Below, piece after piece: positions 20,890 to 29,490 of a stretch of 59,286 nt of DNA (its first letter is position 1; every line of letters begins with the position of its first letter). Source of the stretch: an uncultured Pelagibacteraceae bacterium (GTDB lineage Bacteria > Pseudomonadota > Alphaproteobacteria > Pelagibacterales > Pelagibacteraceae); NCBI GenBank assembly GCA_902531885.1, contig CACAFZ010000003.1, forward strand, positions 1-59,286. The letters are read 5' to 3'. The position numbers were made by a program, and so were the translations under genes. The notes beneath the pieces are model-generated. The model did not search any database and was not told the origin of the DNA. It saw nothing but the letters and a program-made list of their open reading frames with translations.

Positions 20890-21759
20890 ATGAAAAGATC
20901 AACTAAAATTACTACAATAATAATTATTTTTTTTCTTGTTATTACAAGTGTCATTGTTGCAAGAACAATGATTGGACAACATTTTCAAAAAAAATTTGGA
21001 AAAAGACCTCCTCCTGGAATTATAGTTACTGAAGTGATTCAAGGCCAATTTTCAGAAAAAATTGAAAGTTTTGGAACTGCTATTCCAAAAAAAACTCAAT
21101 CTTTTAGAATAAAAAAAAATGAACTATTAGAAGATCTAAACCTTAAAGAATTTGCAAAAAAAGGCGAAGAAATTGTTAAACTAAAAGATAGAAGTATAAT
21201 TGCACCCTTCGATGGAATAGTTGGAAAAAGAGGCTTATCAGAAGACGTTTTGGGATCTGAAAATTCTATAATAATAACCTTAGATAATAGCTCAGTAATT
21301 TACTGCGATCTTAAAATACCAGAAAATTTCGCTTCTGTAATAAAAAATGGCTTGCCTATAGAAGCAAAATTTTCAGGATATAAAAATAAAATTTACAAAG
21401 GCAAAGTGGATGGAGTATCAAGTAGAATTAATGCAGAAACTAGAAGTCTTCTAACAAGAATTAAAATTGAAAACAAAAATTTTGAATTAGTCCCAGGATC
21501 TCTATTAGAAGTAACTGTAAATTATAATCAAAGAAATTCTCTTAGTATTCCTGATACAAGCATAATGTTAGAAGGAAACAAGGCTTATGTATATAAAATA
21601 TCAGAAGACAATGTTGCTAACAAAACAGAAATTAACTTTGGCTTAAGAAACAAAGGCAAGGTTGAAGTTATTTCAGGTTTAGTTGAAGGAGATTTAATTG
21701 TTGCGGAAGGTCTAAAAAAAGTGAGACCAAGGGGTAAAATCAAACCTATAAAAAATTAA
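20890..21759 (+). CDS. RND efflux periplasmic adaptor lacking the alpha-hairpin
   Basis: A 289-residue membrane fusion protein with an N-terminal membrane anchor (about residues 8-24). The lipoyl domain is complete: its first half (about 70-100, ending GEEIVKLKD) runs straight into the second half (RSIIAPFDGIVGKRGLS, 101-117). In most adaptors 60 or more residues of alpha-helical hairpin lie between these halves and reach the TolC channel; here they are absent. The beta-barrel (about 130-205) and membrane-proximal domains follow. It is 3 bases before the RND permease and clearly partners it. Confidence 0.9.
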   Translation: MKRSTKITTIIIIFFLVITSVIVARTMIGQHFQKKFGKRPPPGIIVTEVIQGQFSEKIESFGTAIPKKTQSFRIKKNELLEDLNLKEFAKKGEEIVKLKDRSIIAPFDGIVGKRGLSEDVLGSENSIIITLDNSSVIYCDLKIPENFASVIKNGLPIEAKFSGYKNKIYKGKVDGVSSRINAETRSLLTRIKIENKNFELVPGSLLEVTVNYNQRNSLSIPDTSIMLEGNKAYVYKISEDNVANKTEINFGLRNKGKVEVISGLVEGDLIVAEGLKKVRPRGKIKPIKN

Positions 21760-21762
21760 AAA

Positions 21763-24700
21763 ATGTATATAACCGATGTTAGTATAAGAAGACCAGTAGT
21801 TGCTTGGGTTTTTTCTCTAATTTTAATTGTTTTTGGTATTTTTGTATTTTGGAAATTACCAGTAAGAGAGCTTCCTTCGGGTTTGCAGCCGCCTGTTGTA
21901 CAAGTTAAAGTTGACTATAAATCAGCATCAGCGCCCATAATAGATGAGGAAGTAACTCAAGTTATTGAAGATGTAATTGGCGGAGCCGAAGGAATTAAAA
22001 ATATCGACTCAAAATCTGAGAATGGAAAAAGTACTATAAATATAGAATTTGATACAGAAATAGATTTGGACGATGCTGCAAACGATATTAGAGAAAGAGT
22101 TGCAAGAGTAGTAGATAATTTGCCATCTGAGTCAAATCCACCACAAATATTAAAACAAGCTGCTGGGTTCACAACTACAATGTGGTTAGCTCTATCATCA
22201 TCTACTTGGAGTGATTTAGAGCTTGGAGATTATGCTGAGAGATATCTTGTAGACCAATTTTCTAGTGTAAAAAATGTTGGAAGAATTAGAGTTGGAGGAT
22301 TAAGAGAATTAAGTGTAAGAGTTTGGATTAATCCAATTAAGCTAGCTGCAAATAATTTAACTATTCAAGAAGTAGAAAATTCACTTAGAAACGAAAATAT
22401 AAGTTTACCTGCTGGAACACTTGAATCAAATAACATCGATTTAACAATTAATTTAGATAAATCATATGATGATTTGGAAAAGTTAAAACAATTACCAATA
22501 AAAAAAAACAAAGGCAGTCTAGTGAGGCTGGCAGATGTTGCTAACATAGAGTATGGACCAGTTTCAGAAAAAGCTTTATTTAGAGCACAAAGTAAAAATG
22601 CTCTTAATCTGAAAACGGTAGGTATCGGTATTTATGCTAGAAGTGGAGCATCAACTGTAGAACTTTCAAAGGAAATAAGTAAAAAAGTAATAGAAGTAAA
22701 AAAAAATTTGCCAGAAGGCTTAAATATAGAAATAGCCTTTAATAGAGCGACATATATTGGCGCTGCTATTAACGAAGTATACAAAACTTTAATTATTGCT
22801 TTTATTTTAGTTGTGGCAATCATCTATCTATTTTTAGGAAATCTTAAAGCAGTAATAGTTCCAGCAATAGCTTTACCTGTAAGTTTGATTGCAACTTTTT
22901 TAGGAATCTATTTGTTTGACTTATCTATAAATATATTTGTTTTATTAAGTTTCATATTGGCAATAGGAATAATAACAGATGACTCTGTTATAATGACTGA
23001 TGCAATATATAGAAGAATTGAAAATGGAGAATCACCTCTGGTCGCTGCTTACAAAGGCTCAAAACAAATAACTTTTGCAATTATTGCTACTACTTTGATT
23101 TTAGTTGCAGTATTTCTTCCTCTAATTTTTATAGAGGGAATAGCTGGAACTTTATTTAGAGAGACAGCTATTGCTTTGTCTTTTGCAATTGTAATTTCTT
23201 CTTTTGTTGCTCTTACTCTATCACCAATGTTGGGAAGTAAGTTTTTAAATAAAAAAGCAAAGACAAATTTCATTGTAGTAAAATTTGATAGATTTTTTAA
23301 AGGATTTTCAAATTTTTACCAGGACACACTTAAATTCTGGTTAGATAAAAAGAAAACAATCGTTGTGTTTATAATTTTAATGATTGTAGGATCTGGTTTA
23401 TTATATAATTTTACTAAGAAAGAACTTTTACCACTTGAAGATAGAGGGGCATATTTGGTTATTGGTTTTACAGATGAGGGAAGTTCCTTTCAGTATACTC
23501 AAAAAAGAGCAGAGGATGTAGAAAGAAGACTTGTTCCACTTTTAAAATCTGATGACAGTCCTTATAAAAAATTTTTAATGATAGTACCAGGGTTTGGTTC
23601 GGAAAATAGTTTTCTAATTATTTCACTTTTAGATAATTGGAAAAATAGAAAACAAAATTCTCAAATAATTATGAGGCAAGCAATTGGAAAAATAGTAACT
23701 GTGCCTCAAACAGTGGCTTTTCCTATATCACCTCAATCAATAAGAGTTTCAAATTACAATAAACCGGTGCAAATGGTTATATTGGGAACCACTTATGAAG
23801 AATTAGAAGAAGTACAAAAAAACGTAATTAGAATGCTAAGAAAAAATAAAAATTTATCTAGAATAGAATCTGATTTTTCAAGAAATAAACCTGAGGTAAA
23901 ATTAATTATTAATAAAAACAAAGCTAAAGATTTAGGAATATCCACTCAAACTATTGGGCAAACCTTAGAAACTCTTTACGGTGGAAAAACTGTAACAAAA
24001 TTTAATAAATTAGGAAAAGAATATCCAATTATTCTGCAGCAATATATTGAAGATAGGAAAGATAAAGAAAGTCTTGGAAAAATATTTGTAAGATCTGAAA
24101 CTAGTGGAAAATTAATTTCATTAATAAACTTAGTTGAGTTCAAAGAAGAAGGATCTGCAAACAAATTATCCAGATATAATAGACAAAGAGCTGTTACAAT
24201 ATCTGCTAATATAAGCGAAGCTTATACATTATCTGAAGCAATTAAATACTTAGAACAAACTATGTCTAAAGTTGCACCAGAAAAACAAATTACATGGAAA
24301 GGAAAATCAGAAGAATTAAAAGAAACGAGTAATGAACTATATATTATTTTTGCATTAGCTCTTTTAACAGCCTATCTAGTAATGGCAGCAACATTTAATT
24401 CGTTTGTACACCCTTTTGTCATTATACTAACTGTTCCACTAGCTGTATTTGGAGGATTGGTATTTATTTTATTTTTGAATACATCGATAAATATTTTTTC
24501 ACAAATAGCTCTTGTAATTCTTATTGGAATTTCAACAAAAAATAGTATTTTAATTGTTGACTACGCTAATCAATTAAGAGCCGCTGGAAAAAGTATTGAA
24601 AGTTCAGTCAAAGAAGCTTGTGATTTGAGATTTAGGCCTATAATTATGACATCTCTAAGTACCATGATTGCAATGATGCCTTTGGTAATTGGAAATATTG

Positions 24701-24873
24701 GTCCAGGAGCTGGCGAAGGATCAAGGCTTGCGGTGGGAGCGACAATATTAGGTGGAATGATAATTTCAACATTCTTCACACTATATGTAACTCCAACAAT
24801 GTATTTAACACTTACAAAAAATACAAAAAGAATTGATGCTGTTGATATTGAGTTAAAAAAACAGCTCCGTTAA
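21763..24873 (+). CDS. RND-family efflux transporter permease (AcrB/MexB type)
   Basis: A 1036-residue inner-membrane pump with the RND layout: an N-terminal span, a large periplasmic loop, TM2-7, a second large loop, TM8-12. The proton-relay residues are present: the TM4 pair Asp406/Asp407 in GIITDDSVIM and Lys926 in ISTKNSILIVDYAN. The start ITDVSIRRPVVAWV and PVRELPSG are typical of the HAE1 group. No outer-membrane channel gene is adjacent, and the adaptor lacks a hairpin, so the route across the outer membrane is unclear. Its stop shares TTAA (24870-24873) with the convergent lipoprotein gene. Confidence 0.94.
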   Translation: MYITDVSIRRPVVAWVFSLILIVFGIFVFWKLPVRELPSGLQPPVVQVKVDYKSASAPIIDEEVTQVIEDVIGGAEGIKNIDSKSENGKSTINIEFDTEIDLDDAANDIRERVARVVDNLPSESNPPQILKQAAGFTTTMWLALSSSTWSDLELGDYAERYLVDQFSSVKNVGRIRVGGLRELSVRVWINPIKLAANNLTIQEVENSLRNENISLPAGTLESNNIDLTINLDKSYDDLEKLKQLPIKKNKGSLVRLADVANIEYGPVSEKALFRAQSKNALNLKTVGIGIYARSGASTVELSKEISKKVIEVKKNLPEGLNIEIAFNRATYIGAAINEVYKTLIIAFILVVAIIYLFLGNLKAVIVPAIALPVSLIATFLGIYLFDLSINIFVLLSFILAIGIITDDSVIMTDAIYRRIENGESPLVAAYKGSKQITFAIIATTLILVAVFLPLIFIEGIAGTLFRETAIALSFAIVISSFVALTLSPMLGSKFLNKKAKTNFIVVKFDRFFKGFSNFYQDTLKFWLDKKKTIVVFIILMIVGSGLLYNFTKKELLPLEDRGAYLVIGFTDEGSSFQYTQKRAEDVERRLVPLLKSDDSPYKKFLMIVPGFGSENSFLIISLLDNWKNRKQNSQIIMRQAIGKIVTVPQTVAFPISPQSIRVSNYNKPVQMVILGTTYEELEEVQKNVIRMLRKNKNLSRIESDFSRNKPEVKLIINKNKAKDLGISTQTIGQTLETLYGGKTVTKFNKLGKEYPIILQQYIEDRKDKESLGKIFVRSETSGKLISLINLVEFKEEGSANKLSRYNRQRAVTISANISEAYTLSEAIKYLEQTMSKVAPEKQITWKGKSEELKETSNELYIIFALALLTAYLVMAATFNSFVHPFVIILTVPLAVFGGLVFILFLNTSINIFSQIALVILIGISTKNSILIVDYANQLRAAGKSIESSVKEACDLRFRPIIMTSLSTMIAMMPLVIGNIGPGAGEGSRLAVGATILGGMIISTFFTLYVTPTMYLTLTKNTKRIDAVDIELKKQLR

Positions 24874-25469
24874 AAAATAATATATTTTTTTCTGTTTAAA
24901 GATCTACTACATTTATTAAGTTGCTTCTTATATTTGTTTGATTGATTTTGAACTTTTTTAGCTAATAAAATTACCTTTTGATTACTTTTATAATTTTTAT
25001 AATTTCCCCAACCTTCATGATAGGCAATATATTGTCTAAAAGCATCCTTCTTTGAAATTTTTAATAACTTTTCAGTTTTATTTGTATACCATCCAATAAA
25101 GTCAACACTATCTTTAAACCTTGTTCTTGTTGCTAATTTATTGCCAGTTTCTTGTTTATATTGTCTCCATGTACCTTTAACAGCTTGAGAATATCCAAAA
25201 GAACTCGAAGGTCTTTTGTAGGGTATTACTTTAAATATTTTCTGTCTTTTGGGTTTTGCCAACCAATCAAAATCTGATTCCATTTTTATAATTGCTAATT
25301 GAATATAAATTGGTGTTCCCCATTTTTGCTCAGTTTTCTTTGCATGTTTATACCAAAGATATCTTTCAGAAAATATTGAACAACCGTCTGCTGTATTTTT
25401 TGGAATAGAAGAACAAGCTGAAACTAAAAAAAATAATAAAACTAATATTAATTTATTAAAACGAATCAC
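24870..25469 (-). CDS. Lytic-transglycosylase-like (SLT) lipoprotein
   Basis: A 199-residue protein with a lipoprotein signal, lipobox LVSAC at Cys19. It is followed by a lysozyme-fold domain: AIIKMESDFDW with the probable catalytic Glu64, SSSFGYSQAVKGTWRQY (about 88-104), and a C-terminal AYHEGWGNYKN. This arrangement matches the SLT superfamily and implies cleavage of peptidoglycan glycan strands at the membrane face. The tail is rich in Lys/Asn. It lies 14 bases after the nuclease gene on the same strand. Activity is inferred from motifs only. Confidence 0.83.
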   Translation of the reverse strand: MIRFNKLILVLLFFLVSACSSIPKNTADGCSIFSERYLWYKHAKKTEQKWGTPIYIQLAIIKMESDFDWLAKPKRQKIFKVIPYKRPSSSFGYSQAVKGTWRQYKQETGNKLATRTRFKDSVDFIGWYTNKTEKLLKISKKDAFRQYIAYHEGWGNYKNYKSNQKVILLAKKVQNQSNKYKKQLNKCSRSLNRKKYIIF

Positions 25470-25483
25470 ACTAAAATTATAAA

Positions 25484-26011
25484 TTATTTATTTTTTTTTC
25501 TCCATTCCCAAGGCATATCAAATTCACCACTCCAAATACCAATTTTTTTATTTTTAGCTATTTCTTCATGATCTATGTAATTCTTAGAGTATTTTCTATA
25601 AGCAACTGCTTGTCCACTAGATACCATTTTACTGTTAAGTTTTTCACCCAAAAAAGATGTTAATTTTTTTTTAAATTCAACATTTTCTACTGTATAACAT
25701 GTGCCTAGAATTCTTTTATATCTGTCTAATTCTCTATAAAGACATAATATATTTTTTGATAAAATTAATTTTTCTAAGAATAATTTTGATACTACTCCAC
25801 AATCGTATATTCCAATTTCATTTTTGCATTCTTGTTTTATCTCGGGTGCGTCTATGCCATTAAGTCTTATTCTTTTGTCTTTAATTTTTATAGTGTCACC
25901 GTCTATAACTTTTGCAATTCCAAAAATATCTTTTTGGTCTGAACCAAAAGAGCTTACAATAAAAAAGAAGAGAAAAATTATACTACTTGAGATCAGATTT
26001 AGCTTTTTCAT
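25484..26011 (-). CDS. Secreted thermonuclease-family (SNase-like) nuclease
   Basis: A roughly 175-residue protein with a Sec signal peptide (LISSSIIFLFFFIVSSFGS). The SNase-fold strings are AKVIDGDTIKIKDKRIRLNG and IDAPEIKQ, with the C-terminal GIWSGEFDMPWEWR. Several cysteines (in KQECKN, YDCGVV and CLYREL) may form disulfides in the periplasm. The start at 26011 is preceded by GGA at a good distance; an ATG three codons upstream (26020) is an alternative. Either start lies inside the end of the zeta-subunit gene. Probable role: nucleic acid degradation or scavenging. Confidence 0.87.
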   Translation of the reverse strand: MKKLNLISSSIIFLFFFIVSSFGSDQKDIFGIAKVIDGDTIKIKDKRIRLNGIDAPEIKQECKNEIGIYDCGVVSKLFLEKLILSKNILCLYRELDRYKRILGTCYTVENVEFKKKLTSFLGEKLNSKMVSSGQAVAYRKYSKNYIDHEEIAKNKKIGIWSGEFDMPWEWRKKNK

Positions 26012-26291
26012 TAAGCTCATCCATTTTTTTTCTGATTTCTTCGTCTGAAATTTTATGATCTTTTAGGTCAGCCTTTACTTTTCTAAAAACATCTTCATCC
26101 CCTGCCTCAGCAAAATCTGCCTTTATAACTGCTTGAATGTAATCTTTTTCTTGATCAGGATTATAGCCTAAAATTTGTGAAACCCATTGACCAATATATT
26201 TGTTTCTTCGAGCACTAACTTTAAATTGTAATTCTTCATCATGTGCAAATTTTTTTTCAAAACTTTTTTTTCTTTCATCAAATGTGCTCAT
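25983..26291 (-). CDS. ATPase inhibitor subunit zeta (DUF1476 family)
   Basis: A 102-residue protein with the alphaproteobacterial F1-ATPase inhibitor zeta layout. The N-terminal STFDERKKSFEKKFAHDEEL should be the inhibitory segment that inserts into F1, and it is followed by FKVSARRNKYIGQW, VIKADFAEAGDEDVFRKV and a helical tail. In Paracoccus this protein blocks ATP hydrolysis by the ATP synthase. I chose the ATG at 26291 because GGAG lies 7 bases upstream and it restores the usual MxxFDxR start; a TTG at 26303 extends the frame by four codons. It overlaps the upstream VanZ-like gene by 4 bases and the nuclease start downstream. Confidence 0.88.
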   Translation of the reverse strand: MSTFDERKKSFEKKFAHDEELQFKVSARRNKYIGQWVSQILGYNPDQEKDYIQAVIKADFAEAGDEDVFRKVKADLKDHKISDEEIRKKMDELNEKAKSDLK

Positions 26292-26665
26292 CTTTTTCTC
26301 CAAAAATTAAATATATTAAATAAAAAAATTGACATTAAAACTCCAACAATATTACCAAACAAGTCACTATATTGAAATGATCTGTTTGGTATCACTAAAT
26401 GTAAAACCTCAAGAATTATAGAGCTTAATATTAAATAATTCAGGATAAGTATTTTATTACTTTTATAATAGGAAATTAGCCCTACTAATGACAATACAAA
26501 AAATGAATATAAGTGATTTGATGAAATTAATAAAAAATCTTGAGTTATTTGTGGTTGTTTTTGAAAATCTTCATAAATTAGAAAACCTAAAATACTTCCC
26601 GGATATACATATAAAACAATAAAAATTGTGTTAATAATATTAAATAGTATTTTTGTCTTTTGCAT
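26288..26665 (-). CDS. VanZ-like membrane protein
   Basis: A 125-residue protein with four hydrophobic segments (about 8-28, 45-65, 70-88, 100-120). The ILEVLHLVIPNRSFQYSDLFGN stretch matches the VanZ/phosphotransbutyrylase-like family signature E-x(2)-Q/H-x-hydrophobic-R-x(3)-D-x(3)-N. The function of this family is poorly known. It is the first gene of the minus-strand run VanZ-zeta-nuclease-SLT and lies only 26 bases from the divergent gpmA start. Confidence 0.75.
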   Translation of the reverse strand: MQKTKILFNIINTIFIVLYVYPGSILGFLIYEDFQKQPQITQDFLLISSNHLYSFFVLSLVGLISYYKSNKILILNYLILSSIILEVLHLVIPNRSFQYSDLFGNIVGVLMSIFLFNIFNFWRKR

Positions 26666-26691
26666 AATTATCTTATATTAAAAAATTATTT

Positions 26692-27402
26692 ATGAGTCAT
26701 TTAATTTTAGTACGTCATGGTCAAAGTGAGTGGAATTTACAAAAAAGGTTTACAGGATGGGTTGATGTTGAGTTAACTCCACAAGGAAAATTGGAGGCTT
26801 GCAAAGCTGGAGAATTAATAAAAAATTTGAATTTAAATTTTGATCATTTTTTTTGTTCTTATCAAAAAAGAGCTATTGAAACATTAAGCTTAATTTTAAA
26901 TACTCTAAGAATAAAAAAAGATCATGTAACAAAAGCTTGGCAATTAAATGAAAGAAATTATGGATCTTTAACTGGTTTAAATAAAGAAGAAATGAAAAAA
27001 ACTCTGGGTGAAAAAAAAGTTCATGAATTTAGAAGGTCATGGAATATTGCTCCTGAGCCACTAAATAAAAAAAATTCTTATCATCCTTTAAATATTGAAG
27101 CATATAAGGATATACCTAAAAATATGATTCCTAATACGGAGTCTCTGAAAGATACCTATGAAAGAGTAGTCCCATATTACGAAAAAAATATACTACCTTT
27201 AGTTAATAAAAATATAATTATTGCTGCTCATGGCAATTCTATTCGTTCACTATGCAAATATTTATTTAAAATCGATAATTCTCAAATCTCTCGATTAGAA
27301 ATCCCTACTGGAAATCCTTTGGTATTAAATTTTCAAAATGAAAAATTGGTAAACGCAAAATACTTGGATAAAGAAAGAGCAAAAAATTTGTTAGTTTTTT
27401 GA
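26692..27402 (+). CDS. gpmA: 2,3-bisphosphoglycerate-dependent phosphoglycerate mutase
   Basis: GpmA interconverts 3- and 2-phosphoglycerate in glycolysis/gluconeogenesis. The 236-residue protein has the phosphohistidine motif LVRHGQSEWN (His9), FTGWVDVELT, the NERNYGSLTGLNK string and the second active histidine His180 in IIAAHGNSIRSL. Length is close to E. coli GpmA. The 3' end overlaps murU (opposite strand) by 12 bases. Confidence 0.96.
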   Translation: MSHLILVRHGQSEWNLQKRFTGWVDVELTPQGKLEACKAGELIKNLNLNFDHFFCSYQKRAIETLSLILNTLRIKKDHVTKAWQLNERNYGSLTGLNKEEMKKTLGEKKVHEFRRSWNIAPEPLNKKNSYHPLNIEAYKDIPKNMIPNTESLKDTYERVVPYYEKNILPLVNKNIIIAAHGNSIRSLCKYLFKIDNSQISRLEIPTGNPLVLNFQNEKLVNAKYLDKERAKNLLVF

Positions 27403-28083
27403 TAGTTTTTCAAAAATTTCTATATCAGTAACATGTATAAAATCATTTAAACTTTCAAACCCATATAATTTATTTTTATCTATTAATTGATTCCATATTT
27501 CAACGATTGAAAAGGAATTTTTATCAATTATTGAAAAAACATTTTTATTAATTATTTGGCAACCAGTATAAATAAAATTTTTTTCCTGATAATTTAAAAT
27601 ATTTTTTGAATTTAAATTAAAATCACCTTTAAGTTTTTTATCAAAACTTTTAGATTTATTTACAACCAATAAAATATTTTGAATTTTATTTTTTAAGTAA
27701 AAAACCTCCATTTTTCTAATTACTTTAATATACTCTTTACTCCATATTGTATCTGGATTAAAAACAAAAAAATTATTATTATCTGATTTTTTAATTAAAT
27801 TTAAAATTCCACCACCAGTGTCTAAAATTGAATTTCCATCGTCTATGATATTGATTTTACAATTGAAATTTTTTTTATTAATAAATTCTTTGATTTGTTC
27901 TTTTAAATAAAATGTATTAATCAAAATATTTTTTATTCCAAAGTCATTAATAAAATTGATAGTATTTTCTAATAAACTTATATTTTTTAATTTAAGCAAA
28001 GGTTTTGGCGCTTTTAATGTTAGGGGATTTAATCTTTTGCCATACCCAGCACAAAGTATTAATGCGGTATCTATTTTTTCCAT
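27391..28083 (-). CDS. murU: N-acetylmuramate-1-phosphate uridylyltransferase (MurU-type nucleotidyltransferase)
   Basis: A 230-residue sugar-phosphate nucleotidyltransferase. The signature ALILCAGYGKRLNPLTLKAP (residues 7-26) includes the nucleotide-binding G-x-G-x-R-L and the catalytic Lys in KAPKPLL. DDGNSILDTGGGILN (about 81-95) binds the sugar. Sitting directly after an AmgK-like kinase (13-base overlap) and tsaE matches the MurU-AmgK arrangement, in which MurNAc-1-phosphate is turned into UDP-MurNAc, bypassing de novo synthesis. Substrate is assigned mainly by context. Confidence 0.85.
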   Translation of the reverse strand: MEKIDTALILCAGYGKRLNPLTLKAPKPLLKLKNISLLENTINFINDFGIKNILINTFYLKEQIKEFINKKNFNCKINIIDDGNSILDTGGGILNLIKKSDNNNFFVFNPDTIWSKEYIKVIRKMEVFYLKNKIQNILLVVNKSKSFDKKLKGDFNLNSKNILNYQEKNFIYTGCQIINKNVFSIIDKNSFSIVEIWNQLIDKNKLYGFESLNDFIHVTDIEIFEKLSKN

Positions 28084-29027
28084 TTTTTTTGTCTTATTTT
28101 TATTGAAAAGTTCTTATCTAAAAATAATTTTAAATCATTAAATAATAAATTATTATTTATTCTATATTCAATTAATTTCCATGCATGTGGTATTAATTTT
28201 AAATAGTAATGTTTTTTATCTCTAGTTGACAATCTAGTAAATATACCAATTATTTTTATATTTCTTAAGACAGATAGTAAATCAAAGTCATTTTTAAATT
28301 CCATTTTATTTATATATTTATTTCGCTTTAAAAAATATTTGAAAATTTTTTCTTTTAAAGGATTTGATGTTCTTAGCCTCACATCATCAATTAGTGATGC
28401 GGGATCATATGCGTGGTTGCCATATAAAGCATCTTGATTATCAATAATAGCAATTTTTTTTTTATATTCCATTAAATTAGATACATGAAAATCTCTATGC
28501 ACAAATACATGATTTTTATTTTTTATTTTTTTCAATAGAATTTTTATAATAATTTTTAATTTATTTTTTATAAATTTTTGTTTTTTTTTCTTTATAACTT
28601 TTGGAATGTACCAATCTAAAAATAGTTTAGACTCTTCAAAAAGTTTATCCTTTGAATATTTTGGAACAATATAATTTGTATTATTAAATGTTTTAATTTT
28701 TTTAGTTTTAATTTTTTGTAATTTAGATAATAATAAAATTATTTTTTTGTAATATTTTAATTTATTTATTTTTTTATATTTTAATTTGTAATAAACAGAA
28801 ACATCTCCCAGATCTTCAATTTCTATTAAGTTTTTTTTGTATTTTTGGTTTAATAATTTTGGTGCTTTTATTTTATTTTTTATTAATATTTTATTTATTG
28901 CATCGTAAATAAGTAAATTATTCTTTTTTTCCCTTCGACAAAAAACTACAATAGATTTGCCACTTCTGTAAAATTTTCTAAATGAAGCATCTCCAGATAG
29001 TTTTTTCAAATTATTTAAATTCATCAA
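28071..29027 (-). CDS. amgK: N-acetylmuramate/N-acetylglucosamine kinase (AmgK-type, APH fold)
   Basis: A 318-residue aminoglycoside-phosphotransferase-fold kinase. The N-terminal LSGDASFRKFYR loop binds ATP. The catalytic HRDFHVSNLM (Brenner-type HxDxxxxN) lies near 175-184, and the metal-binding IIDNQDALYG follows near 193-202. It overlaps tsaE by 17 bases and murU by 13 bases, so the three form one translation-coupled unit. Related alphaproteobacterial genes have the same order. AmgK phosphorylates MurNAc at the anomeric position for cell-wall recycling. The protein is very Lys/Ile-rich and diverged, so the substrate is inferred. Confidence 0.85.
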   Translation of the reverse strand: MMNLNNLKKLSGDASFRKFYRSGKSIVVFCRREKKNNLLIYDAINKILIKNKIKAPKLLNQKYKKNLIEIEDLGDVSVYYKLKYKKINKLKYYKKIILLLSKLQKIKTKKIKTFNNTNYIVPKYSKDKLFEESKLFLDWYIPKVIKKKKQKFIKNKLKIIIKILLKKIKNKNHVFVHRDFHVSNLMEYKKKIAIIDNQDALYGNHAYDPASLIDDVRLRTSNPLKEKIFKYFLKRNKYINKMEFKNDFDLLSVLRNIKIIGIFTRLSTRDKKHYYLKLIPHAWKLIEYRINNNLLFNDLKLFLDKNFSIKIRQKKWKK

Positions 29028-29490
29028 AAATTTTCTTTTTATATTTGCTTGATATAATCAAGCTTCTTTTACTTAAATTTTCTTCATAGTTAAAATTTAA
29101 TTCAATTACATTTTTTGGTTTTTCTTTTATTATTTCTGGCCACTCAATCAATGTTATAGTATCTTTTTGATTTTCAAATATCCCTATATTATTTAATTCC
29201 ATATCACTTTTTACTCGGTACAAATCACAATGCTGAATAATTAGTTCGCCAATTTTGTATTCGTATAATATGTTGAAAGTTGGACTTGGCACCTCAGTTA
29301 TTTTTTTATTTAACTTAGATTGCATATAATTAATCAAATGCTTAATAAAAGTTGTTTTACCTACTCCTATTTCTCCATAAAAAAAAACTATGTCTCCTTT
29401 TGAAAGATAATTAGAAATTTTTTGAGAAATTAATTTTGTATCTTTTTCTAATGTAATATCAATTTTGCTACTTTTAGTAGCGATATGCAT
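29011..29490 (-). CDS. tsaE: tRNA threonylcarbamoyladenosine biosynthesis ATPase TsaE
   Basis: TsaE is the ATPase that assists TsaB/TsaD in making t6A37 on ANN-decoding tRNAs. The P-loop [17 protein letters not shown] is clear, with [13 protein letters not shown] and the IEWPEII motif later. I use the ATG at 29490 (about 159 residues); one six codons upstream (29508) also exists, and both lie inside the end of ahcY. It is followed by amgK with a 17-base overlap, as in other Alphaproteobacteria. Confidence 0.92.
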   Translation of the reverse strand: MHIATKSSKIDITLEKDTKLISQKISNYLSKGDIVFFYGEIGVGKTTFIKHLINYMQSKLNKKITEVPSPTFNILYEYKIGELIIQHCDLYRVKSDMELNNIGIFENQKDTITLIEWPEIIKEKPKNVIELNFNYEENLSKRSLIISSKYKKKIFDEFK

